Source: Fidelibacterota bacterium
GTDB lineage: Bacteria > Fidelibacterota > UBA8477 > JABMPR01
Assembly: GCA_016844945.1 (NCBI GenBank)
Contig: JAERTJ010000007.1
Coordinates: forward strand, 1 to 64,000
Length of the DNA: 64,000 bases
Direction of reading: 5' to 3'
The translations under genes were made by a program, and so were the position numbers. Of the stretch, positions 43,751-52,500 are shown one piece after another. The stretch's first letter is position 1. Each line of letters begins with the position of its first letter. The notes beneath the pieces were generated by a model. It was not told where the DNA came from, searched no databases, and saw nothing but the letters and a program-made list of their open reading frames with translations.

Positions 43751-44122
43751 ATGCGGGCAATAGTAATTTGCAGTTTTACCTTGCTCCTGATTTCATGCTG
43801 GAAGCAGCAAGACATTCCAGTAGCACCCCCTGATTACCCGAGCTATTTACTCTTTGGCACTCTCACCTGGGAGGACACAGAACCACCCATCCCCATACGC
43901 GGGGCAACCATTCGGGTCACAATGACAGAAGTCTATCAGGGCGAGTTCCTGGATCCTATTGAAGTTGAAACAGACTCACTGGGCAAATATGAAATCCAGG
44001 GTTTGTATCGCGCTCGATATACTGTTCGTGTTACTCGCGGATTGGAATGGCTTTATGATGGTGAGGTCGGTATCATTCAGTATGAGGATAAAGAATACAG
44101 CCTTTCCCTTCCATCACCGTAG
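43751..44122 (+). CDS. Small lipoprotein, carboxypeptidase-regulatory-like fold (2)
   Basis: 123 residues, tandem paralogue of the previous gene. The ATG at 43751, 4 bases after the previous stop, gives a proper lipoprotein signal peptide (MRAIVICSFTLLLISCWKQQD); an earlier in-frame ATG at 43703 inside the upstream gene would bury that signal and is rejected. The mature domain repeats the same fold (LLFGTLTWEDTEPPIPIRG, LGKYEIQGLYRARYTVRV, GIIQYEDKEYSL). The pair may bind the module C ligand or each other at the cell surface; this is inferred from the tight gene coupling only. Confidence 0.78.
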   Translation: MRAIVICSFTLLLISCWKQQDIPVAPPDYPSYLLFGTLTWEDTEPPIPIRGATIRVTMTEVYQGEFLDPIEVETDSLGKYEIQGLYRARYTVRVTRGLEWLYDGEVGIIQYEDKEYSLSLPSP

Positions 44123-44221
44123 CTCACCCGCCCACCTTGATAGAAATACAATAGCACTCTTCAATATCTCATTTTTTTTGAGATCGAATCAATTAGCTTA
44201 CGCCCCAATTAGGAGCTGAAA

Positions 44222-44371
44222 ATGTCACTTTATGCAGCAATTGGGTATGTTGTAGGCATTATGATCTTTGCCCTGTTTTTCAGAAGACATCGCAAGAGAA
44301 TGATCGAAAAACATATCAACAAAGCCAAAACCAAACTATCAAAGTCTGTAAAGGGAAGTCACAATGATTAA
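44222..44371 (+). CDS. Small membrane protein of 49 residues, unrecognised
   Basis: ATG at 44222 with an AGGAGCTGAAA site. The protein has one membrane helix (YAAIGYVVGIMIFALFF, about residues 4-20) followed by a strongly basic tail (RRHRKRMIEKHINKAKTKL). Its stop overlaps the start of spmA by 8 bases, so translation is coupled. The orientation (N-out, basic C-terminus in the cytoplasm) follows the positive-inside rule. I do not recognise a family. It may be an accessory subunit of the SpmA-SpmB membrane pair, inferred from the overlap. Ribosome-binding site, helix and overlap make it a credible gene despite its size. Confidence 0.7.
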   Translation: MSLYAAIGYVVGIMIFALFFRRHRKRMIEKHINKAKTKLSKSVKGSHND

Positions 44372-45029
44372 CACCATCTGGATCGTCTTATTGGCTGGAG
44401 GAATTCTGGTAGCAGGATTTCAATGTCTGGGAATTGATTATAGCAGCGCTGGGGGACTCGTCTTGACTCCCAGCTTTGTACCACTCACTGATCTCACGAA
44501 AGCACTCTTTGATTCTGCAAAAGCATCAGTCAATCTGGCTATGGGTTTGATTGGAATTATGGCGCTCTGGTTAGGACTCATGCGTATCGCAGAAGAATCC
44601 GGTCTGGTAAAGTTGTTTGCGAAAGCCGTTAGACCTGTCATGGTTCGGCTATTCCCTGATGTCCCACCTGATCATCCTGCCATGGGAGCCATGGTCATGA
44701 ATATCGCTGCCAACATGCTTGGTCTGGGTAATGCTGCCACACCGCTTGGATTAAAAGCCATGCAGGAATTGCAGACACTCAACAAGGTGAAGGACACCGC
44801 TACCAACGCCATGGCAACTTTTATGGCTCTGAACACATCCTCGGTCACATTCATTCCAGCTACCATCATCGGTATCAGAGCTGCTGCAAATGCTTCCAAC
44901 CCGGCAGAAATTATTGGTCCCGTCATTCTGGCTACGGGTGTTTCCACCACTGTTGCAATTATAGCCATCAAAATTTTTCAGAAACTACCCAAGTATAGAA
45001 TGCCTGAACTAGAAGGGAAGGAGGTCTGA
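44364..45029 (+). CDS. spmA: Spore maturation protein A homologue
   Basis: 221-residue inner-membrane protein of the nucleoside-recognition (Gate) family. Several hydrophobic helices; family stretches include ASVNLAMGLIGIMALWLGLMR, HPAMGAMVMNIAANMLGLGNA, ATPLGLKAMQELQ and ALNTSSVTFIPATIIGIRAA. In Bacillus SpmA and SpmB affect spore core dehydration, but the pair is widespread in non-sporulating Gram-negatives, where it is thought to be a transporter-like complex of unknown substrate. It overlaps the 49-residue membrane protein upstream, and spmB starts one base after its stop. No sporulation gene is seen, so a spore role is not suggested. Confidence 0.9.
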   Translation: MINTIWIVLLAGGILVAGFQCLGIDYSSAGGLVLTPSFVPLTDLTKALFDSAKASVNLAMGLIGIMALWLGLMRIAEESGLVKLFAKAVRPVMVRLFPDVPPDHPAMGAMVMNIAANMLGLGNAATPLGLKAMQELQTLNKVKDTATNAMATFMALNTSSVTFIPATIIGIRAAANASNPAEIIGPVILATGVSTTVAIIAIKIFQKLPKYRMPELEGKEV

Positions 45030-45030
45030 T

Positions 45031-45567
45031 ATGTTTCAAGGAATAATAAATGGTGTATCAGCAGTTGCTATCCCTATTCTCATCTTGGCTATTGTAGGTC
45101 ATGGCTGGTATAAAAAGGTCAAGGTTTATGAAGTTTTTACTGAAGGCGCTAAAGAAGGATTCAATGTTGCAGTTAGAATCATCCCATTTCTGGTAGCAAT
45201 CCTGGTAGCTATTGGCGCATTCCGTGCGTCGGGTGGCCTGGATCTCCTCACAGGTCTGCTAGCACCCTTAACTTCCTGGATGGGAATGCCTGGTGAAGTT
45301 ATCCCTATGGCGCTTATGAGGCCCCTAAGTGGTAGCGGGGCACTCGGTATTGTTTCCGAACTCATAAATACACACGGACCAGATTCATTGATCGCTCGCA
45401 TGGCAGCTATTATGGAAGGCTCTACTGAGACAACCTTTTACATACTTGCAGTATATTTCGGTTCAGTGGGAGTAAAGAAAACACGCCATGCTTTACCTGC
45501 AGCCCTTTTAGCAGATCTTTCAGGGATAATTGCAGCGGTGGTTGTAACACAACTGGTATTTGGTTAA
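45031..45567 (+). CDS. spmB: Spore maturation protein B homologue
   Basis: 178-residue inner-membrane partner of SpmA. Typical stretches: VYEVFTEGAKEGFNVAVRIIP, FLVAILVAIGAFRASGGLD, MALMRPLSGSGALGIVSEL, DSLIARMAAIMEGSTETTFY and YFGSVGVKKTRHALPAALLAD. All match SpmB, including the RPLSGSGA segment of the Gate fold. It follows spmA with one intervening base and ends the module C operon at a strong terminator. Confidence 0.92.
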   Translation: MFQGIINGVSAVAIPILILAIVGHGWYKKVKVYEVFTEGAKEGFNVAVRIIPFLVAILVAIGAFRASGGLDLLTGLLAPLTSWMGMPGEVIPMALMRPLSGSGALGIVSELINTHGPDSLIARMAAIMEGSTETTFYILAVYFGSVGVKKTRHALPAALLADLSGIIAAVVVTQLVFG

Positions 45568-45606
45568 TTCAGACTAAACTGACTTAAAATAAGACAAGAG
45601 TGTAAC

Positions 45607-45642
45607 GGAGTGGTTGAAGATTGCCAACCACTCCCTCGCTTT
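45607..45642 (+). terminator. Intrinsic terminator after spmB
   Basis: GGAGTGGTTG (45607-45616) pairs perfectly with CAACCACTCC (45625-45634) around an 8-base loop, followed by CTCGCTTTTA. It is a clear hairpin with an interrupted T-tract. Confidence 0.8.
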
Positions 45643-45706
45643 TATATTGCTCGCTGGGCAAAAAATGGCTCAGGGCTCTTAAAAATTGTAGGTAAGTGAG
45701 GTAGCA

Positions 45707-47335
45707 ATGAAAAACAGGGTGGAAATCAATTCCCTACGGACAGTATTATTAATAGCGATCAGTGTGATCATCTCTCTGAATTTCTTTGCGTGTGATGATC
45801 CAGGGGATGATGAGCAATTACTAGCACCTTCAGACATTATGCTTACCGTGATCAACGATCACACCCTTCAGCTTACCTGGCAGGATAACAGCGACAATGA
45901 AGATGGCTTCAAAATCGCCAGAAAAAGTAATGCCATGGATGAATATGAAGTGGTCGCAACGGTTGGAGCCAATACCACGACTTACTCTGATGACGAACTC
46001 TTATATACAAATATATACTATTACAAGGTTGCTGCTTACAAAGGCGGTGAAACGTCTTCGTACAGCTCAGGGATTATAGCACCCACAGAATTCCCCCCAC
46101 CCCTGTTAGAGGTTACACCGATTCACGAAACTAAACTGTCTATCGACTGGGAGGATATCTGGGATTATGATGTAACGTTCGAGTTATATCGGAGGGATAC
46201 GCTAGGCTATGAGCTGATTGCAAGTTTGCCCGATGGGACAACTTCTTATCTCGACGAAAATAGAACCTATGCCCTACGTTATATTTATACCCTGGTAGCT
46301 ATTACCGATCATAACCGTTCAGGCATGGAAATTCCCCGTGGTGTAAGTACAAAAATTAATCCTCCAACTGATATGGATGCCCAATTTCAGAACAGCAAGA
46401 ATGTGAAACTTACCTGGAATGACAACTGCGCCTACGAAACTGAGAATATTCTTGAGTATAATGATGGCTCCGGGTACATCGTTCTGGCAACCCTGGCTGC
46501 AGACACGAAGCAGTATACGCATCAGATTAGTTCAACAGGAAATGACCACCATTATCGAATTCAGACAAACACTGAGAACTATAGTTCAGACTATTCTGAG
46601 GAATATCTTCATGGAGCCTGGTTTGACTACAGTTCTATAAGTGCTGGTTCATATACGTTTGGCGAAGCTGGAGACACACTCAGCGATCTTCAAACTGATT
46701 TCCAGATGCTCAATTATGAAGTCACGAACTACCAGTATCTGGATTATCTAAATTTCACACTGGCAGTCAGCGGTGTTTCAGTCAACGGTGATCAGGTCAA
46801 TGGTAATTATGTTGGAGATGCCAACTGGCCCGCTGGAAGTTATCTGTATTATGGTCTGGATGCACAGGATACCACGCGTATCTATTTCGATGGAAGTATG
46901 TTTAGCATCAATCAAAAATATATAAACTATCCAGTAAACCATGTCTCCTGGTTTGGAGCCTATGGGTTTGCTGAATATCATGGGGTCGAGTTACCCACTG
47001 AAAACGAATGGGAAAAAGCCGCTCGTGGTATGACAGGGGAGGATTACCCCTGGTCTGGAACTGATGTGGATTGCGATGATGCAAACTACGCAGGTTGCGG
47101 TGGGCGTCTTGGAAATGTAGGTGGGACAACTGAAAATCAGACCTACGGTGAATTGTACGATATGATTGGCAATGTTGCTGAATGGACCGATAGCTATCCG
47201 GCAACAGGTTCTAATCGAGTGACCAAAGGGGGCAGTTACTTGACCTCTTCGAGCGCGCTGGAAGCCTGGAGACAGGGAAGCGTTGACCCGACCGCTGCAT
47301 CAGCTGACGTGGGCTTTCGAGTTATCGTTTATTAG
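45707..47335 (+). CDS. FGE-fold (SUMF1-like) lipoprotein with fibronectin III domains
   Basis: 542 residues. The signal peptide contains a lipobox-like end (LNFFACDDPG, Cys near residue 29). Three fibronectin III-type domains follow (LAPSDIMLTVINDHTLQLTWQ, about 40-120; a second near 130-215; a third with MDAQFQNSKNVKLTWND near 225). The C-terminal 240 residues are a formylglycine-generating-enzyme-like domain: NYPVNHVSWFGAYGFAEYHG, LPTENEWEKAARG, LYDMIGNVAEWTDS, RVTKGGSYL and DVGFRVI. In the RGGSY region where catalytic FGE has its Cys pair, this protein reads SYLTSSSALEAW, so it is probably not an oxidase and more likely a binding domain. It stands alone between terminators. Confidence 0.84.
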   Translation: MKNRVEINSLRTVLLIAISVIISLNFFACDDPGDDEQLLAPSDIMLTVINDHTLQLTWQDNSDNEDGFKIARKSNAMDEYEVVATVGANTTTYSDDELLYTNIYYYKVAAYKGGETSSYSSGIIAPTEFPPPLLEVTPIHETKLSIDWEDIWDYDVTFELYRRDTLGYELIASLPDGTTSYLDENRTYALRYIYTLVAITDHNRSGMEIPRGVSTKINPPTDMDAQFQNSKNVKLTWNDNCAYETENILEYNDGSGYIVLATLAADTKQYTHQISSTGNDHHYRIQTNTENYSSDYSEEYLHGAWFDYSSISAGSYTFGEAGDTLSDLQTDFQMLNYEVTNYQYLDYLNFTLAVSGVSVNGDQVNGNYVGDANWPAGSYLYYGLDAQDTTRIYFDGSMFSINQKYINYPVNHVSWFGAYGFAEYHGVELPTENEWEKAARGMTGEDYPWSGTDVDCDDANYAGCGGRLGNVGGTTENQTYGELYDMIGNVAEWTDSYPATGSNRVTKGGSYLTSSSALEAWRQGSVDPTAASADVGFRVIVY

Positions 47336-47400
47336 GATGGGTTGAGTTGGTTGATAGTACCGTGTATTGCTTTTGTAATCCTTTGCCATGGTCTTTGACC

Positions 47401-47446
47401 TTGCAATGATTAAGTGGTGAAACTATGATTAAAACCGATGCGTTAA
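47401..47446 (+). promoter_or_regulatory. Sigma-70 promoter and conserved start-of-transcript of the Asp-box gene
   Basis: TTGCAA (47401-47406), 17 bases, TATGAT (47424-47429), then CCGATGCGTTAA (47435-47446). The layout is nearly the same as upstream of module B at 21650-21695. Confidence 0.65.
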
Positions 47447-47483
47447 GATGGAATATAGCTGAAGGCTAGTGAAAGGAAGAAGT

Positions 47484-49406
47484 ATGAGAAAGTTAGTTAC
47501 AATTGTCTTAAGTGGAGTATTTGCAGTGGGTCTCATGAGCGCAAATCTCCCAAGACCTGATCAAGCTGTATCTGCAGCTTTTAACAAAACAGGTGAACCT
47601 CAGGGCACAGAAATTTCTGTCAACCCTTCAGTGGGAGGCACGCCTTCAGGATTGCGCGAAAACAACGCTGTTCTCGTAGACTCTTCACAAAATGGATATG
47701 GTCTGGTTTCTGCAGAAACGAATCCTATATCAGTTAATCCAGATAATCATGACCAGATTATCATGGCCTACCGCCAATATACAGATGGTTCTGCTTCAGG
47801 TTCAATCGGTATGGCAGCCTCAACAGATGCTGGTCTGACATGGACAACCTATTCAAACCTCAATTTTGGTCTGGCAGATGCCGGTCGTTATCCCTCAGCC
47901 CTGGCTGCTGGAGATTATCCAATGGCTCTCTGGAACGAATACGGTGGTGGTGGTGGAACTTATGGTGGTCGTCCCTACTATACCTTTGATTTGTTCGGCT
48001 ATGGTGGTGGTTTCTGGTTCCCGGGACAGGATATTCACAACAGTCCCGCTTCCCACGATTCTTGGGTACTGGTACCAACGCAGAATGTTGACGCTGATGG
48101 TAACTATATTGTTAATGTTGTTGTAACTGACTGGTCAGGAAATAGAGACCGCATCCACTTTAGAGCTCAAACTGATGGTGCCTGGGCTGGTGCAGCATTA
48201 CCTATGTCATCCGCAACACTCCTGGTGGAAAATTCATTAGACTTCCGTTTTGAAGGTGAAAGCAATTATACCTCAAACGGTAACATGGACATTAACTCAA
48301 GTGGTGTCGGCTATTATGCACTGACTTCCTACTGGAATGATGAGATTGAAATTGCCAACCATACACTTTTTATCAAAAAGACCACAGACTTTGGAGCAAC
48401 CTGGAGTGACTGGTATTACGTTCCAGATGAAGTTCTAAATGGTTATTTCGAATCTGTTTTTCCAGATAGTATTGAAGATGGTGAGGGTGGCTGGGCTGTC
48501 CTCAGTGATGCCTGGACTCCTTTCTTGGGTTATGATACTGAGGTAACAACAGATGAGAACGGTGGATTGCATGTCATTGTTCCTGTTCTACCCTCAGATG
48601 ATGGTGGTGTTTATCCATATTGGGCACCTGAAAATGGTATCTATCACTTCCATATGGCAGAAGATGTCTTTGCTCTGGCAAGTGGACCCGTGGATGTTGA
48701 GATCAGTACAGTTGCCAGTATGCAGTTGGGCTGGCAGATACTTGGAGACGGGGGCTGGCAGGCAAATGGTATGAGTGTAGCCACGGATCTCAATGTAGAA
48801 GATAAACTCTATCTGGTTTGGTATGATGTATCTGATACTGTTTCCATCGGAGACTCATTCTTCTCATATATTGATGTTATGGGCACTGTCTCATTCGACA
48901 ACGGGGCAACCTGGAGTGAAGCACAGAATTTGACCCAGACGTTTGATGCAAATATGGATGAGACCTATCCCCACCTGAACAAATTTGGTACAGATGGGCA
49001 AGTTGCCATGATGTATCAGATGCCTGACTATGATCAACCCACCGTAACACCAGATGAAGTGGCTGCAGATTATTTGAGCAAGGTCTACTTCATGATGGCT
49101 AGCATTGGTCCTGTTGATGTTGTTGATACTCCAGAGACTCCTGTTAGCTTCGAGTTGGCAAACAATTATCCCAACCCTTTCAACCCAACCACTACAATCG
49201 AATTCAGCATGCCTACTTCAGGTCTGGTTGAATTGAAAGTGTATGATATTACCGGTCGGGAAGTAAGTACAGTTCATCAGGGATATCTGAATGCTGGTGT
49301 TCATCAGTATACATTTAATGCAGGTGATCTGGCAAGTGGGGCGTACTTCTACGGTGTGAAATCTCAGGGATTTCAAACGTTTAAGAAGATGCTTCTGGTT
49401 AAATAA
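47484..49406 (+). CDS. Secreted Asp-box (BNR-like) protein with NYPNPFNP-type sorting domain
   Basis: 640 residues. The ATG at 47484 follows AAAGGAAGAAG; a GTG at 47469 lies upstream of this site and is less likely. Signal peptide LVTIVLSGVFAVGLMSA. The body has several Asp-box motifs of sialidase-like propellers (STDAGLTWTTY near 123, KTTDFGATWSDW near 302, SFDNGATWSEA near 474), spaced like propeller blades. No sialidase arginine triad or catalytic Tyr can be assigned with confidence. The last 85 residues are the sorting domain (ELANNYPNPFNPTTTIEFSM ... FKKMLLVK). It shares its promoter arrangement with module B, so co-regulation with that operon is likely. A double hairpin follows the gene. 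Confidence 0.8.
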   Translation: MRKLVTIVLSGVFAVGLMSANLPRPDQAVSAAFNKTGEPQGTEISVNPSVGGTPSGLRENNAVLVDSSQNGYGLVSAETNPISVNPDNHDQIIMAYRQYTDGSASGSIGMAASTDAGLTWTTYSNLNFGLADAGRYPSALAAGDYPMALWNEYGGGGGTYGGRPYYTFDLFGYGGGFWFPGQDIHNSPASHDSWVLVPTQNVDADGNYIVNVVVTDWSGNRDRIHFRAQTDGAWAGAALPMSSATLLVENSLDFRFEGESNYTSNGNMDINSSGVGYYALTSYWNDEIEIANHTLFIKKTTDFGATWSDWYYVPDEVLNGYFESVFPDSIEDGEGGWAVLSDAWTPFLGYDTEVTTDENGGLHVIVPVLPSDDGGVYPYWAPENGIYHFHMAEDVFALASGPVDVEISTVASMQLGWQILGDGGWQANGMSVATDLNVEDKLYLVWYDVSDTVSIGDSFFSYIDVMGTVSFDNGATWSEAQNLTQTFDANMDETYPHLNKFGTDGQVAMMYQMPDYDQPTVTPDEVAADYLSKVYFMMASIGPVDVVDTPETPVSFELANNYPNPFNPTTTIEFSMPTSGLVELKVYDITGREVSTVHQGYLNAGVHQYTFNAGDLASGAYFYGVKSQGFQTFKKMLLVK

Positions 49407-49443
49407 TAGTTTTAGGTAAAGAAGAGGTCGTCTGAAGAGTGTG

Positions 49444-49476
49444 AAGGGATGTTTTAGTACGATATGAACATCCCTT
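49444..49476 (+). repeat. Inverted repeat after the Asp-box gene
   Basis: AAGGGATGTT (49444-49453) pairs perfectly with AACATCCCTT (49467-49476). The T-tract is only TT, so it probably acts with the terminator just downstream or protects the mRNA 3' end. Confidence 0.6.
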
Positions 49477-49491
49477 TATGCCAAGCATGGT

Positions 49492-49519
49492 GAGGTCACT
49501 TTTTAGCTGACCTCTTTTT
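49492..49519 (+). terminator. Intrinsic terminator after the Asp-box gene
   Basis: GAGGTCA (49492-49498) pairs with TGACCTC (49508-49514), followed by TTTTTG. It is the second of two hairpins in tandem. Confidence 0.8.
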
Positions 49520-49588
49520 GTTTTCTAGCTCGACTGTGATACGGAATGTTTACAGTACAAAAGAGTGAGTAGGGTGCAGGGAGATTAC

Positions 49589-52500
49589 ATGAGAAGTATT
49601 TGGTTAAAATTCAGTCTCGTATTGCTTAGTTCTACGCTGGCATGGTCCGCAACCGTTGGAACCATATCGGGTAGAATCACAGACGATCGGACAGGTGAAC
49701 CTATTATTGGTGCCCAGGTGATGATTTCAGCACTAGGTCTCGGGGGATCCACTGATTTTGAGGGTGAATATTACATCCAGAACGTTCCAGTGGGCGTTCA
49801 TGTTGTTCAGGTCTGGATGATTGGTTATGCCAGAGTAACCATCAATGATGTTGGTGTTGTTATGGATCAGACCACACCCGTAAATGTTTCTCTTGAAGAA
49901 GAAATTATCGAAGGTCAGGAAGTGACAGTTGTTGCAGAACGACCCCTGGTTGAAAAAGATGTGACCGTTAAGAAATTGGTTCGAACTGCTGAAGAAATTC
50001 AGAACCTACCAGCTAGAAACTTGACAGAAATGCTCACGCTTCAGAGTGGTGTCATTCAAATTAAAAGTGCTGAGCATGGAATTCCTGGATTCGAAGATCG
50101 CGGTATTGAACAGATTCATGTCCGTGGCGGACGATCCGGTGAAATCGGCTACACCATTGATGGTATGTATATTGAAAATCCCATCTACGGCGGTATTGGC
50201 AAGGGAACGCGCCTGAATACCCATTCCGTTCAGGATCTCATCACTCAAACCGGTGTGTTTAGTGCTGAATACGGTGATGCCATGTCACAGATCGTGAATA
50301 TGATTACTGCAATAGGTGGCGATCGCTACGCGGGTACTTTTGAGTGGAAGGGTAGCAATCGTGGGCCTCTTAGCTCTGAACAGGATCGTTTGAGAGACTA
50401 CAATTCGTTTGCTGGCTCAGTATCTGGTCCCATATGGCCTGGCATGAACAAAGTTACTTTCCATATCTCTGCAGATTATACCAATAGAGCTTATCGTGTG
50501 TTAGAATTTGATGATAAGATTTATGAGGAGGGAGATCCTGGGAATCGACAGAATCAGGCGAATAAAGTGCACTGGTTGGATCGCTATGCCGGTTGGAGAG
50601 CTTTTGGCTTTGACCGCACCTACGATATTTTCACCAAGCTCCACTGGAAGATCGATTCTTATAAGCAACTGAATTTTACCCATTGGCTGGTTGACTCAAA
50701 ATTTAAAACCTATGGTCGTTGGAATCAGTTCTACGAAGAGAATAAGAATGTGAACCATAAGTATTCACAGAGATACCATCTGGAATTTCGCCATCAGCTC
50801 AATGAGAAAACCTACTATACCCTGAGTGCATCTCGTTTTACTCAGGAAATGGAAATTGATGTTGAAGATGGCGATATGGATGGTGATGGCTATCCAGATT
50901 GGGTCGAGTACAAAATCGGAACTGAAGCCCGTGGAATACATAACGGTGTGGATTATAAAGGGGAGTGTGATATCCCTTATGAGAGTGAACAGACCTTTGG
51001 ACCCGGTGTTTATGTCCCCAATGATGGACCCGAACCCTTAGTCCTGGAATCCTGGGGTCCTGGCTGCCTCCGCACCATGATCACCTACTACTGGCGTAGC
51101 CCTCAGCATGTCGGAGGTGCCAGTTTTGATTCTACGCGCGAAAATATCATTATCGAGAAGGGTGATCGAATTGTGATTCACCCCTACGACAAGGTCTACA
51201 TTAAAGAGATTTTCCTGGAAGAGAAATTTGATGACAATGGGATGATTGTATCAACCAGTAGATATTCAAATGGTAATCTCATTAATCCTTTGGATTCTCT
51301 GGAATATTCTGATAAAAATGGTCAGACCCATTGGTGGCACTATGGTGATCCACTCAATGAGTATCTTGCAGAAGGTCAGTACACACCCTTTGCTTTCATG
51401 TTTTATCCGGACTCAACCTATGAGCGCTATTCTTCACCCACGGGACTGAGCGCGTCTGAATTTGCAGCCATGCGGGACTCCCTCTACTATATACAGTATT
51501 ATGAATATGGGTCAGGTGGGGCAGATCGCTATCGTCATTATACAAAGAGTGTAACTGATGAGCTGAAATTTGATCTGACCAGCAGAGTGAATAAGCACCA
51601 TCAGTTGAGAGGTGGAATCGATTTAAAACGACACCTCATCACTTTCGATGAAACTCAATTGCCCTGGTTGGATCCTGCTTATGGAGAAACCTATGGATTG
51701 CCAGACTCTGTTGAACGAGATGGCCCTCTGGAAGAGTTTGTTTATGGGACAGGTGAAAAATCTCCTATCGAAATTGGAGCCTATATTCTGGATAAAATTG
51801 AATATCCCTGGATGACAATCAACATGGGTGTCCGTTTTGATATTCAGAATTCACTGGATAGTTCCTGGGCTGACCCGCGGGTGAGGACTTCTGGATCCGT
51901 ACCAACAGAATGGAATGTTTTATGGTCACCACGATTGAGTATCTCACACGTGATTACCGATAAAGCGACCTTTACTTTCGGTTATGGACGTTATTTCCAG
52001 AATCTAACCTATCGAAATATTTATCTAAATGACGAAAATGATCTCACTACGGCACTCCCCATCGTTGGAAACAGTCATGTTCAGGCTCAGGGCGTAACAG
52101 CTTATGAATTCGGGTTGAACTGGGAGATTGTAGATTTCTGGAAGTTAGGAGTTGTTGGCTGGTCCAAAGATTACTCTGACTTAGGATCTACCGAACGGGT
52201 TCAGGCATTCCCTTATAGCTATTCTGTAGTTGTGAATTATGACTACGGATCTGCTAGAGGTCTGGATCTTCGTCTCATGAAACGGGGTGGATCTGCCTGG
52301 TCAACCGATATTCAATATACACTATCCAGAGCAACAGCCAACCGTGCCGATACCTGGCAGGGTTATCGCTCATCAGATACTCAGGAATCCATGCCTAAAA
52401 AAGAAGTTCTCATGGATTATGACCGTACTCACAATATGACAATCACTGGTGGATACCAGTTCAATAAGAAGAACTCACCCCGCTTGTTTGGTCGAGCTAT

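Noticed and set aside
44364-45567. spmA-spmB as evidence of sporulation
   Set aside because: These genes are common in non-sporulating Gram-negatives and no sporulation-specific gene is present.
47484-49406. Annotating the Asp-box protein as a sialidase
   Set aside because: Asp-boxes occur in many propellers; no arginine triad or nucleophilic Tyr could be assigned.
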